Below are positions 45,077-53,487 of a stretch of 64,000 nucleotides of DNA, one piece after another. The stretch comes from Neoroseomonas alkaliterrae (GTDB taxonomy: Bacteria > Pseudomonadota > Alphaproteobacteria > Acetobacterales > Acetobacteraceae): the NCBI RefSeq assembly GCF_014199195.1, contig NZ_JACIJE010000003.1:124001-188000 (forward strand). Direction: 5' to 3'. Each line of letters opens with the position of its first letter. Position 1 is the stretch's first letter. The position numbers and the translations under genes were made by a program. The notes below the pieces were generated by a model. It saw only the letters and a list, made by a program, of their open reading frames with translations. It made no database searches and had not been told where the DNA came from.

Positions 45077-46447
45077 AAGGCGCCGCCAGCGCAGCAGCAT
45101 CAGCCCCGCGACGATGGCGAGGCCGACGCCGAGCCCGACCCAGATGCCCGGCGGCCCGAACCCTGCCGGATGGGCCAGCGCCAGCCCGACCGGCAGCCCC
45201 AGCACCCAGTAGCCCAGCGCCGCGAACAGCATCGGCACGCGCGTGTCCTTGAGCCCGCGCAGCGCGCCGGCGGCGACCACCTGGACGCCGTCCCCGAGCT
45301 GGAAGAAGCCGGCGATGACGAGCAGCGTCGCGCCCAGCGCCGCGACCTCCGCCGCCCGCGGATCCGTCGCGTCGAGGAAGGCCCAGGCGATGAACGGCGA
45401 GGCGAGCACCAGCGTCACCGCCATGCTCGCCATGAATGCGGCGCCGAGGGCCACCGCCGACCAGCCGGCCCGCGCCGCGCCGGCGCGGTCGCCGCCGCCG
45501 ATCGCAAGCCCCACCCGCGCCGTCGCCGCCTGGCCGATCCCCATCGGCACCATGAAGGTCGCCGAGGCGGCCTGGATCGCGATCGCATGGGCGGCCACCG
45601 CCACCGCGCCGAACCAGCCCATCGCCAGCGCCGCCGCCGAGAAGACGCCGATCTCGAGCACCAGGACGCCGGAGATCGGCAGGCCCACGACGAAAACCTC
45701 GCGGATGCGCGGCCAGTCGGGCCGCCACAGCCGGCCGAGCAGCGCGAAGCGACGGAACACCCTGTCGCGCAGCACCACAAGCACCAGCGCGGCGAGCATC
45801 CCGCCATTGGCGATCGCGATGGAGAGCCCCGCCCCGAACACGCCGAGCCCGGCCGGGAAGATCAGCGCCCAGGCGAGCGGCACGTTCAGCGCGACCGCGC
45901 CGAAGGAGATCCACATCGCCGCCGCCGGCCGCTCCATCGCCGCGAGGAAGCCGCGCAGCACCACGAAGCCGCAGAAGGCGGGCATGCCGAACAGCGCGGC
46001 GCGGGTGTAGTCCTGCGCGAGCGCGGCGAGCGCCGGCTCCTGGCCCAGCGCGCGCAGCACCGCCGCCGCCTCCCACAGCAGGATCCAGGCCGGCAGCAGC
46101 GCGATCGCGGCCGCCCACAGCGCCGCCCGGCTCGCCCGCCGCATCGCGCGCACCCAGCCGCGCCCCGCCCCGCCGCCCAGCCGCCCGGCGCCGCGCGCCT
46201 GGGCCTGCAGCGGCGCTGCCGCCAGCGCCAGCCCGAAGCCCGGCGCCAGCAGGGCGAACTGCAGGCTGACGGCGAGCATCCCCGCCGCCAGTTCCCGCGT
46301 GCCCAGCCGGCCGAGCATCAGCGTCTCGGTCAGCGCGAGCGCGATCTGCGACAGGTTCGTCAGCACGATCGGGCCGGCGAGGGCCGCGGTCGCGCGGGCC
46401 TCGGCCGCCCAGCCCGGCCGTGCCGGCAGCGTTGTCCCGGCGTCCAT
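45068..46447 (-). CDS. MATE-family multidrug exporter
   Basis: A 459-residue, about 12-span transporter starting MDAGTTLPARPGWAAEARAT. The family pattern of two six-span halves is clear. The first half begins LAGPIVLTNLSQIALALTETLMLGRLGTRELA, and an internal repeat begins near GLPISGVLVLEIGVFSAAALAMGWFG. It would export cationic drugs or metabolites using Na+ or H+. It is NorM-like; the substrate is not predictable. Confidence 0.9.
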   Translation of the reverse strand: MDAGTTLPARPGWAAEARATAALAGPIVLTNLSQIALALTETLMLGRLGTRELAAGMLAVSLQFALLAPGFGLALAAAPLQAQARGAGRLGGGAGRGWVRAMRRASRAALWAAAIALLPAWILLWEAAAVLRALGQEPALAALAQDYTRAALFGMPAFCGFVVLRGFLAAMERPAAAMWISFGAVALNVPLAWALIFPAGLGVFGAGLSIAIANGGMLAALVLVVLRDRVFRRFALLGRLWRPDWPRIREVFVVGLPISGVLVLEIGVFSAAALAMGWFGAVAVAAHAIAIQAASATFMVPMGIGQAATARVGLAIGGGDRAGAARAGWSAVALGAAFMASMAVTLVLASPFIAWAFLDATDPRAAEVAALGATLLVIAGFFQLGDGVQVVAAGALRGLKDTRVPMLFAALGYWVLGLPVGLALAHPAGFGPPGIWVGLGVGLAIVAGLMLLRWRRLSG

Positions 46448-46525
46448 CCGCCCCCGTCTAGGCCGGGACCGTGCGCGACGCCACCCGGCGCGCTATCTTC
46501 GGCGCCGAGACGCAACGAGGCCGCC

Positions 46526-47569
46526 ATGAACCGACGCGCCCTGATCGCCGCCCCCATCGCCGCGCCGCTGCTCGCCGGCGCGGCCGCCGCCCAGACGCCG
46601 AGCCTGGTGACGGAGGAATACATGCTGCCCGCGGGCGACCCGGGCATCGAACTCTTCGTCCGCAACAAGCGCCCCGAATCGCTGACCGCCTTCGCGCCCT
46701 CGCGCACGCTGCTCTTCGTGCATGGCGCGACCTATCCGGCCCATACCGCCTTCGACCTGCCCCTCGGCGGGCTTTCCTGGATGGACTACATCGCCTCGCG
46801 CGGCTTCGACGTGTGGTGCATGGACATCCGCGGCTATGGCCGCAGCACCCGCCCGCCCGAGATGGCCCAGCCGCCCGAGGCCAATCCGCCGATCGTGCGC
46901 GGGGACACGGCGGTCGCCGACATCTCAGCGGTCGCCGCCTTCATCCGCGCCCACCGGGGCCTGCCGCGCATCGTCCACATGGGCTGGTCCTGGGGGGCGA
47001 CGCTGATGGGCCGCTTCGCCGCGGACAACCCGGCCGCGGTCGAGCGCCTGGTTTTGTTCGCACCGCCCTGGCTGCGCGAGGGCGCGAGCCCCGCCGCGGC
47101 CGGCGCGGGCGCGACGCTCGGCGCCTGGCGCGCCGTGACGCAGGCCCAGGCGCGCGAGCGCTGGCTGAACGGCGTGCCGGAGGCCAAGCGCGCCGGCCTG
47201 ATCCCGCCCGGCTGGTTCGAGCACTGGGCCGGCGTGACCTGGGCGACCGACCCCGAGGGGCTGCGCCGCAACCCGCCCGTGCTGCGCGCCCCGAACGGCG
47301 TGCTGCTCGACAGCCGCGAATACGCCCAGGCCGGCCGGCCCTATTGGGATCCGGCGAAGGTCACCGCGCCGACGCTGCTCGTCGTCGCGGAATGGGACCG
47401 CGACACGCCGCCCTCCATGGCCGCGGCGATCTTCCCGCTGCTGACGAACAGCCCCGGCAAGCGGCTCGTCATGCTCGGGGAGGGCACGCACACCATCCTG
47501 ATGGAACGCAACCGCGGCCTGCTGTTCCAGACCGTGCAGGGCTTCCTCGAGGAGGCCGCCGCGGCCTGA
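46526..47569 (+). CDS. exported alpha/beta hydrolase
   Basis: A 347-residue protein with signal peptide MNRRALIAAPIAAPLLAGAAAAQ, cleaved around residue 22. The alpha/beta-hydrolase core has LLFVHGATYPAH (oxyanion region), DIRGYGRSTRP, the nucleophile elbow GWSWGA with Ser155, the acid in AEWDRDTPP and the His in GEGTHTILME. The triad is complete. The substrate (ester, amide or other) is unknown. No operon partner is apparent; the 280-base gap downstream contains no recognised element. Confidence 0.85.
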   Translation: MNRRALIAAPIAAPLLAGAAAAQTPSLVTEEYMLPAGDPGIELFVRNKRPESLTAFAPSRTLLFVHGATYPAHTAFDLPLGGLSWMDYIASRGFDVWCMDIRGYGRSTRPPEMAQPPEANPPIVRGDTAVADISAVAAFIRAHRGLPRIVHMGWSWGATLMGRFAADNPAAVERLVLFAPPWLREGASPAAAGAGATLGAWRAVTQAQARERWLNGVPEAKRAGLIPPGWFEHWAGVTWATDPEGLRRNPPVLRAPNGVLLDSREYAQAGRPYWDPAKVTAPTLLVVAEWDRDTPPSMAAAIFPLLTNSPGKRLVMLGEGTHTILMERNRGLLFQTVQGFLEEAAAA

Positions 47570-47849
47570 CGCGGTTCATCGCGGCGGGTGGCGTGGTCGC
47601 GCTGCCGTGATCCGTCGCCGCAGTGGCGGTGCAGGGCGGCCGCCACCCTGTCCGTGGCCCGCATCCTCATTCATCGCGGCACGCCCGCATCGGCGGCGAT
47701 TCTCCGCGCCGCCATCCTGGACGCGGCGGTGGTCCGAAACCTCGGGCCCGGCCGCTCCACCAGCCCCGCGCGCGGGCATGGGCGCCGATTGACAGCCCCC
47801 GCGGCGCCCGCCCAGGCTTTGCCCGACAACGGTGCCGAGGGGAAACGCG
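47570..47849. other. 280-base gap without recognised gene
   Basis: Between the hydrolase and the dehydratase gene I find no coding frame with credible composition, no repeat-family copy and no clear promoter. A ribosome site (GAGGGGAAA) precedes the ATG at 47850. The promoter of the sugar-acid cluster should lie here. Confidence 0.5.
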
Positions 47850-49640
47850 ATGGCTGCTGAAGACCAGACGAAACGGCCATTCAAGCTGCGCAGCCAGCGC
47901 TGGTTCGACGACCCGACCGACCCGGGCATGACCTCGCTCTACATCGAGCGCATGCTCAATTTCGGCATGACGCGCGGGGAGCTGCAGTCCGGCCGCCCGA
48001 TCATCGGCATCGCCCAGACCGGATCCGACATCGCCCCCTGCAACCGCCACCACATCGCGCTGGCCGAGCGCGTGAAGGCGGGCATCCGCGACGCCGGCGG
48101 CGTGCCGCTCGAGTTCCCGATCCACCCGATCCAGGAGACGCTGAAGCGCCCCACCGCCTCGCTGGACCGCAACCTGCAATACCTCTCGCTGGTCGAGATC
48201 CTGCACGGCTACCCGATGGACGGGGTGGTGCTGACACTCGGCTGCGACAAGACGACGCCCGCGCAGCTCATGGCCGCGGCGACGGTGAACATCCCCGCGA
48301 TCGGCCTCTCGGGGGGGCCGATGCTGGACGGCTACTGGAAGGGGCGGCTCGCGGGCTCCGGCACCATCGTGTGGGAAGCGCGCAAGATGCTCGCCGCCGG
48401 GGAGATCGACAACGACACCTTCATCGAGATGGTGGCCGCGAGCGCGACGAGCGTCGGCCATTGCTCGACCATGGGCACGGCGCTTTCGATGAACTCGCTG
48501 GCCGAGGCGGTGGGCATGTCGCTGACCGGCTGCGCCGCCATCCCCGGCCCCTATCGCCAGCGCGGGCAGATCGCCTACGAGACCGGCAAGCGCATCGTGC
48601 GCATGGTGGAGGAGAGGCTCCGCCCCTCCGACATCATGACGAAGAAGGCCTTCGAGAACGCGGTGGCGGTGGCCTCGGCGATAGGCGCTTCCTCCAACTG
48701 CCCGATCCACATGGTCGCCATCGCCCGCCACATGGGCGTGGACCACACGGTCGAGGACTGGCAGCGCGTCGGCGCCGACATCCCGCTGCTGGTGGATTGC
48801 CAGCCCGCCGGCCGGTTCCTCGGCGAGGCCTTCTATCGTGCCGGCGGCGTGCCGGCGGTGATGAAACAACTGCTCGACGCCGGCCTGCTGCATGGCGACG
48901 TGATGACGGTCACCGGCCGCACGCTCGCCGAGAACGTCGCCAACATCCCCGACCCGGACCCGGAGGTCATCCGCCCGCTGTCGAAGCCGATGAAGGAGCG
49001 CGCGGGCTTCGTCGTGCTCTCGGGCAACCTGTTCGACAACGCGGTGATGAAGATCAGCGTGATCGACAAGGCCTTCCGCGAGCGCTTTCTCTCCGACCCG
49101 CCCGACGTGTTCGAGGGCAAGGTCGCGGTCTTCGAAGGCCCCGAGGACTACCACGCGCGCATCGAGGACCCCGCCCTCGGCATCGACGAGAAGACGGTCC
49201 TGGTGATCCGCAACTGCGGCCCCGTGGGCTATCCGGGTGCTGCGGAGGTGGTGAACATGCAGCCGCCCGCCGCGCTGATCAAACGCGGGATCACCGCGCT
49301 GCCCACCATGGGCGACGGGCGGCAGTCGGGCACCTCGGGCTCGCCCTCGATCCTCAACGTCTCGCCGGAAGCCGCGGTCGGCGGCGGCCTCGCGCTGCTC
49401 AAGGACGGCGACCCGATCCGCATCGACCTCAAGGCGCGCAAGGTGGACGTGCTGATCCCCGCCGAGGAACTGGCCGCCCGCCGCGCCGCCTGGAAGGCGC
49501 CCGAGATCGTGAACAAGACGCCGTGGGAGGAGATCTACCGCTCCATGGTCGGCAGCCTCGGCACCGGCGGCTGCCTCGAACCCGCCACCCTTTTCCTCAA
49601 CATCCTGGAGACGCGCGGCGAAAGCCGGCACAACCACTGA
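47850..49640 (+). CDS. IlvD/Edd-family sugar-acid dehydratase
   Basis: A 596-residue iron-sulfur dehydratase starting [20 protein letters not shown]. Three conserved cysteines typical of [2Fe-2S] pentonate dehydratases are visible in [21 protein letters not shown] and [10 protein letters not shown]. The latch [17 protein letters not shown] is intact. It resembles L-arabinonate/pentonate dehydratases more than biosynthetic IlvD (RSQRWFDDP start). It would dehydrate an aldonate to a 2-keto-3-deoxy acid. The SDR gene starts 1 base after its stop, so they work in sequence. Confidence 0.87.
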   Translation: MAAEDQTKRPFKLRSQRWFDDPTDPGMTSLYIERMLNFGMTRGELQSGRPIIGIAQTGSDIAPCNRHHIALAERVKAGIRDAGGVPLEFPIHPIQETLKRPTASLDRNLQYLSLVEILHGYPMDGVVLTLGCDKTTPAQLMAAATVNIPAIGLSGGPMLDGYWKGRLAGSGTIVWEARKMLAAGEIDNDTFIEMVAASATSVGHCSTMGTALSMNSLAEAVGMSLTGCAAIPGPYRQRGQIAYETGKRIVRMVEERLRPSDIMTKKAFENAVAVASAIGASSNCPIHMVAIARHMGVDHTVEDWQRVGADIPLLVDCQPAGRFLGEAFYRAGGVPAVMKQLLDAGLLHGDVMTVTGRTLAENVANIPDPDPEVIRPLSKPMKERAGFVVLSGNLFDNAVMKISVIDKAFRERFLSDPPDVFEGKVAVFEGPEDYHARIEDPALGIDEKTVLVIRNCGPVGYPGAAEVVNMQPPAALIKRGITALPTMGDGRQSGTSGSPSILNVSPEAAVGGGLALLKDGDPIRIDLKARKVDVLIPAEELAARRAAWKAPEIVNKTPWEEIYRSMVGSLGTGGCLEPATLFLNILETRGESRHNH

Positions 49641-49641
49641 C

Positions 49642-50391
49642 ATGAGCGGACGTCTTTCCGGCAAGCGCTGCTTCGTCACCGCCGCGGGCCAGGGCATCGG
49701 CCGTGCGGCCGCCCTCGCCATGGCGGCGGAAGGGGCGACCGTGATCGCCACCGACAAGGACGCGCACAAGGTCGGCGACCTCGGCGCGCGCGGCATCACG
49801 CATGTGCCGCTCGACGTGCTCGACGATGCGGCGGTGGAGCGCGTCGCGCGGGAAGCCGGGCCGATCGACGTGCTGTTCAACTGCGCGGGCTTCGTCCACC
49901 AGAACAACGTGCTGACCTGCACCGACGAGGAATGGGACTTCGGCTTCGCGCTGAACGTGCGCGCCATGTGGAAGGTGGCGCGCGCCTTCATCCCCGGGAT
50001 GCTCGAACGCAAGGCGGGCTCGATCATCAACATGTCGAGCGCCTGTTCCTCGGTGAAGGGCGCGCCCAACCGCTTCCTCTACGGCACCACCAAGGCGGCG
50101 GTAGTGGGGATGACGAAATCCATCGCCACCGACTACGTGACGCAGGGCATTCGCTGCAACTGCCTCTGCCCCGGAACGGTGGACACGCCGTCCCTGCATG
50201 AGCGCATCGCGGCCAATGCCGCCGCGGCGGGCTCGGTGGAGGCGGCGCGCGCGGCCTTCGTCGCGCGGCAGGCCATGGGCCGGCTCGCCACGCCGGAGGA
50301 AATGGCAGCGCTCGTCGTCTATCTCGCGGCCGACGAGAGCGCCTTCGTCACCGGCCAGGCCATCGTCATAGACGGCGGCTGGACGTTGTGA
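49642..50391 (+). CDS. SDR dehydrogenase, likely 2-keto-3-deoxy-sugar-acid 4-dehydrogenase
   Basis: A 249-residue short-chain dehydrogenase. Motifs are TAAGQGIGRAAALAM (cofactor), NCAGFV, the catalytic Ser in NMSSACSS, Tyr/Lys in YGTTKAAVVGMTKS, and the C-terminal FVTGQAIVIDGGW. It resembles DHRS6/2-keto-3-deoxy-L-fuconate dehydrogenases. Next to an aldonate dehydratase and an FAH-family hydrolase, oxidation of a 2-keto-3-deoxy acid to a 2,4-diketo acid is the most coherent role. Substrate stereochemistry cannot be told from sequence. Confidence 0.82.
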   Translation: MSGRLSGKRCFVTAAGQGIGRAAALAMAAEGATVIATDKDAHKVGDLGARGITHVPLDVLDDAAVERVAREAGPIDVLFNCAGFVHQNNVLTCTDEEWDFGFALNVRAMWKVARAFIPGMLERKAGSIINMSSACSSVKGAPNRFLYGTTKAAVVGMTKSIATDYVTQGIRCNCLCPGTVDTPSLHERIAANAAAAGSVEAARAAFVARQAMGRLATPEEMAALVVYLAADESAFVTGQAIVIDGGWTL

Positions 50392-50424
50392 CCATGATCC
50401 GGAACGACAGGAAGGAGGCATCAC

Positions 50425-50664
50425 ATGGGCTTTGAACTCGCGGTCCCCCTCCTCGCCATGATGGGCGCGGTGGTGCTTGCCGGCATGGTGGACGAGGCGG
50501 CGATGCCGGCCTTCATGACGCTGGGCAGCCTCTGCATGCTGGTCGCGCTCCTGATCTGGAACGGCACCATCCAGATGCCGCCGCAGCAGGCCATCGCCCT
50601 CGGCTTCGTCGCCGCCGGCTTCGCGCTGTTCGGCCATGTCCGTGGCGCGCCGCGCCGCGTCTGA
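50425..50664 (+). CDS. small membrane protein in sugar-acid cluster
   Basis: A 79-residue protein with a good ribosome site (GGAAGGAGG, 8 bases before the ATG). Hydrophobic segments are at about residues 5-22, 29-46 and 57-70, so two or three spans are expected, with a short basic tail GAPRRV. No family is recognised. It lies between the dehydrogenase and hydrolase genes of the cluster. It could be a subunit of a small transporter or simply a small orphan. Confidence 0.6.
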   Translation: MGFELAVPLLAMMGAVVLAGMVDEAAMPAFMTLGSLCMLVALLIWNGTIQMPPQQAIALGFVAAGFALFGHVRGAPRRV

Positions 50665-50745
50665 TCCGGCGCGGGGGCGGCCCTTCCGGCCGCCGCCTTC
50701 CCCTGGCATGGTGTCGGTCCCGAAGAATCAGGCAGGACCACACCC

Positions 50746-51594
50746 ATGAAGCTGCTGCGCTACGGACCCGCCGGGCAGGAGAAGCCCGGCCTTCTGGATT
50801 CCGACGGCGGCATCCGCGACCTTTCGGGCGTCATCCCCGACCTGACGGGCGATGCACTCTCCCCGGCCTCCCTCGCACGGCTCGCGGCCCTCGACCCGGC
50901 CTCGCTGCCCAGGGTCGAGGGCAATCCGCGCCTCGGCCCGCCGGTGACGGGCATGAAGAACCTCGTCTGCATCGGGCTGAACTACGCCGACCACGCGGCC
51001 GAGACTGGCGCGCCCATCCCCAAGGAACCGATCGTCTTCCTCAAGTCGCTGAACGCGCTGAGCGGCCCGAACGACGACGTCATCATCCCGCGCGGCAGCG
51101 TGAAGACGGACTGGGAGGTGGAGCTCGCGGTCATCATCGGCACCCGCGCGAAATACGTGAGCGAGGAGAACGCTCTCGACCACGTGGCCGGCTATGCCGT
51201 CGGCAACGACGTGAGCGAGCGCGAATGGCAGGCCGAGCGCGGCGGCGCCTGGGACAAGGGCAAGGGCTTCGACACCTTCGGCCCGCTCGGCCCCTGGCTG
51301 GTCACGAAGGACGAGATCCCGGACCCGCAGAACCTCTCGATGTTCTGCGATGTGGACGGCGTGCGCCAGCAGGACGGCTCGACGCGCACCATGATCTTCG
51401 GCGTCAAGCAGATCATCGCCTATGTCAGCCAGTGCATCACGCTGAACCCGGGCGACGTGATCTTCACCGGCACGCCGCCCGGCGTGGGGCTCGGCAAGAA
51501 GCCGACGCCGGTCTTCCTCAAGCCGGGGCAGGTGATGCGCCTCGGCATCCAGGGGCTGGGCGAGCAGCAGCAGCGGCTCGTTGCCTCGGCATGA
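50746..51594 (+). CDS. fumarylacetoacetate hydrolase family protein (2,4-diketo-3-deoxy acid hydrolase-like)
   Basis: A 282-residue FAH-fold enzyme. Its short N-terminal domain begins MKLLRYGPAGQEKPGL. Catalytic and metal residues lie in IGLNYADHAAETG, DWEVELAVIIGTRA, GNDVSEREWQ and GPLGPWLVTKDE. FTGTPPGVGLGKKP is the usual C-terminal block. The MKLLRYG start and overall length match L-2,4-diketo-3-deoxy-sugar-acid hydrolases (annotated as ureidoglycolate lyase by similarity). It would split the diketo acid into pyruvate and a hydroxyacid. Its stop overlaps the next start (ATGA). Confidence 0.85.
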   Translation: MKLLRYGPAGQEKPGLLDSDGGIRDLSGVIPDLTGDALSPASLARLAALDPASLPRVEGNPRLGPPVTGMKNLVCIGLNYADHAAETGAPIPKEPIVFLKSLNALSGPNDDVIIPRGSVKTDWEVELAVIIGTRAKYVSEENALDHVAGYAVGNDVSEREWQAERGGAWDKGKGFDTFGPLGPWLVTKDEIPDPQNLSMFCDVDGVRQQDGSTRTMIFGVKQIIAYVSQCITLNPGDVIFTGTPPGVGLGKKPTPVFLKPGQVMRLGIQGLGEQQQRLVASA

Positions 51595-52049
51595 TGCGCG
51601 CGGCAGCCCTCGCCCTGGTCCTGCTCGCGCCCGGCCTCGCCGCGGCGCAGCAGCAGCGCCAGCAGCAGCCGCGGCAGGACGACCTCGCCCAGCAGGTTGA
51701 TCGCAACATGCGCACCTGCATGGGCAATTCGCAGGACACGGCGCTCGCCGCCCGCTGCATGGAGGGGCAGCGCGCAGCGGTGGCGCCGCGGCTTGAGCGC
51801 GCGGTGGAACGGCTGCTCGCGACGCAGCAGGACCCGGCCCGGCGCGCGGCGCTGGCCGATGTGCAGGCGGCCTGGGTGACCTATCGCGACAAGCGGTGCG
51901 ACTTCGCCGGCACCAACCCGGAACGCGGCGCCGACGCCGCCGCCGACCGCGCCGCCTGCTACCTGCAGTTCGACCTCGGCCGCGTCATGGAGATCGAGCG
52001 CCTGCTTGAACCGCCGCCGCCACCCCGCCAGCAGCAGCAGCGCCGGTGA
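51591..52049 (+). CDS. LprI-like (DUF1311) exported protein
   Basis: A 152-residue protein with signal peptide MMRAAALALVLLAPGLAAAQ, followed by Gln/Arg-rich linkers at both ends. The core has DDLAQQVDRNMRTCMGNSQDT and later RAALADVQAAWVTYRDKRCDF, with paired cysteines and the WxxYRDxxC pattern of the lysozyme-inhibitor LprI / DUF1311 family. It is periplasmic. The role is unknown; lysozyme inhibition applies to one family member only. It is coupled by overlap to the FAH gene and to the next gene (GTGA). Confidence 0.7.
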   Translation: MMRAAALALVLLAPGLAAAQQQRQQQPRQDDLAQQVDRNMRTCMGNSQDTALAARCMEGQRAAVAPRLERAVERLLATQQDPARRAALADVQAAWVTYRDKRCDFAGTNPERGADAAADRAACYLQFDLGRVMEIERLLEPPPPPRQQQQRR

Positions 52050-52360
52050 CGGAAGGGCCGACACTTCTCATCTTCGACTTCCCCGCCCGCCCGCCCGGCG
52101 GGCCGGAGCAGGTTGCCGCATTGCGCGCCCTGGCCAAGGACATCGCCGCCGAACCCGGCCTGCTGTGGAAGATCTGGACGGAATCGGCGGAGGAGAAGCG
52201 CGCCGGAGGCGTCTACCTCTTCCGATCCCGCGCCGCGGCCGAGGCGTATCACGCCAGGCACGCCGCCCGCCTCGCGAAGGCCGGCATCACCGAAATCGAG
52301 GCGACCTATCGCGACGTGAACGAGACGCTGAGCCGGGTGACCCGCGCCCCGCTCGGATAG
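52046..52360 (+). CDS. YdhR-like putative monooxygenase
   Basis: A 104-residue ferredoxin-like (dimeric alpha-beta barrel) protein with a GTG start inside the previous stop. LLIFDFPARPPGGPEQ, GLLWKIWTESAEEKRAGGVYLF and AYHARHAARLAKAGIT match YdhR-type proteins, annotated as monooxygenases by fold resemblance to ActVA-Orf6. No enzymatic activity is established. It is last gene of the overlapping FAH-LprI-YdhR run. The intergenic space after it is filled by repeat copy 3. Confidence 0.72.
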   Translation: MTEGPTLLIFDFPARPPGGPEQVAALRALAKDIAAEPGLLWKIWTESAEEKRAGGVYLFRSRAAAEAYHARHAARLAKAGITEIEATYRDVNETLSRVTRAPLG

Positions 52361-52361
52361 C

Positions 52362-52493
52362 TCACACCAGCGGGCGAATGGTTTGACCTTTCGCCCGCTG
52401 GTATGGCGCGCGGGGCTTGTGGGGGCGGCCGCGCGCGAAGGCAAATCCTGCAGCCTTGCGGACCAAGGTCGATCCTGTGTGCGCAGGGCATCA
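52362..52493 (-). repeat. stop-codon-anchored intergenic repeat, copy 3
   Basis: A 132-bp element read on the minus strand from the TGA of the FkbM gene: TGATGCCCTGCGCAC, then CAGGATCGACC, GCGCGCGGCCGCCCCC, CCCCGCGCGCCATACCA, a right hairpin CCAGCGGGCGAA/TTCGCCCGCTGG (52367-52404 on plus), and a terminal GTGTGA. It fills the whole gap between two convergent genes. It aligns with copy 1 end to end with scattered differences. Confidence 0.8.
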
Positions 52494-53387
52494 AAGCGGT
52501 TCGAGCCGTTCGCAGCGCAGCGCCTCGATGATGTCCTGCCGATCCGACCGGCAGGCCAGGAAGTTGGGGCCGCGGAAGTCCTCGTCCTGCGGCATGTAGG
52601 GCCCAAAGGTCACGCCCTCGGGGAAGATCTTGCCCAGGACGAAGCCCCGTTCCTCGAAGAAGCGGTGGAAATCCCCGAGCAGGAAGCGCGTCTGGAGGTT
52701 CGCAGGCCCGTATTCGAACTGGACCATGGTGATCATCCCGCGCGCGAAGCAGCCTGCGAAGCCCTCGAGAACGCGCGGCTCCGCGCCTTCGACGTCGATC
52801 TTCAGCAGATCGATGCGGGCGAGCCCATGCTTCGCGACATAGGCATCACCCGTCGTCACCTTCACGGTCTTCTCGACACGGCCCTCCGCGCCCGCATCCA
52901 GCATGGTGGTCGCGGTGTTCTCCTCGGGCCGCACAAAGATGCGGACCTCGCCCTCCACATCGGCCAGCCCGATCGGATTCAGGATGAGTCCCGGCGCATC
53001 CTTCAGGCGCTCGGCGAACAGCGCGGCGGTATCGGGGTCTATCTCGAAGGCGTGCAGCGCGGCATCGGGCATGGCCTCGCGCACCGCGAGGCACCAGTCC
53101 CCGGCATTCGCGCCCACATCGAACAGCACCGCGGGCGCGAAGCGCGCGAGCCGCCGCAGCAAGGCGGCTTCGCCATTGAGGGCGACGTCATACTGGCGGT
53201 TCTTCCAGGCGGAGAGCGCCTCCTCGAAAAAGCCGGCCAGGATGCGCGCATCCTCGGCGTAGCGGTCCTGCATGATCCGGCGGGCGAGCCAGCTCCGTTC
53301 GCCCCTGGACAGCCGCGCCAGCGCACGCGCCAGCATCTGGATGCTGGCATGGGTCGCACCGCCGGCGGCCCTGGAGACGAGCGACAT
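52491..53387 (-). CDS. FkbM-family methyltransferase
   Basis: A 298-residue SAM-dependent methyltransferase. The N-terminal 85 residues are helical. SAM motif I is VLFDVGANAGDWCLAV (near residues 92-107), the acidic residue is in HAFEIDPDTAALF, and LLKIDVEGAEPRVLEGF is the FkbM signature. The family O-methylates sugars or polyketides; the target here is unknown. There are no glycan genes next to it. Its TGA stop forms the first bases of repeat copy 3. Confidence 0.85.
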   Translation of the reverse strand: MSLVSRAAGGATHASIQMLARALARLSRGERSWLARRIMQDRYAEDARILAGFFEEALSAWKNRQYDVALNGEAALLRRLARFAPAVLFDVGANAGDWCLAVREAMPDAALHAFEIDPDTAALFAERLKDAPGLILNPIGLADVEGEVRIFVRPEENTATTMLDAGAEGRVEKTVKVTTGDAYVAKHGLARIDLLKIDVEGAEPRVLEGFAGCFARGMITMVQFEYGPANLQTRFLLGDFHRFFEERGFVLGKIFPEGVTFGPYMPQDEDFRGPNFLACRSDRQDIIEALRCERLEPL

Positions 53388-53487
53388 TCAGGCAACTCCG
53401 TTCATGGCTGTGTGTTGACTCCGCGGCGGGCTCCAGGCTGCGATCATGCGGCGAAGGCGCAGCCGACCGCCTGCCCGGCAGCACCCG

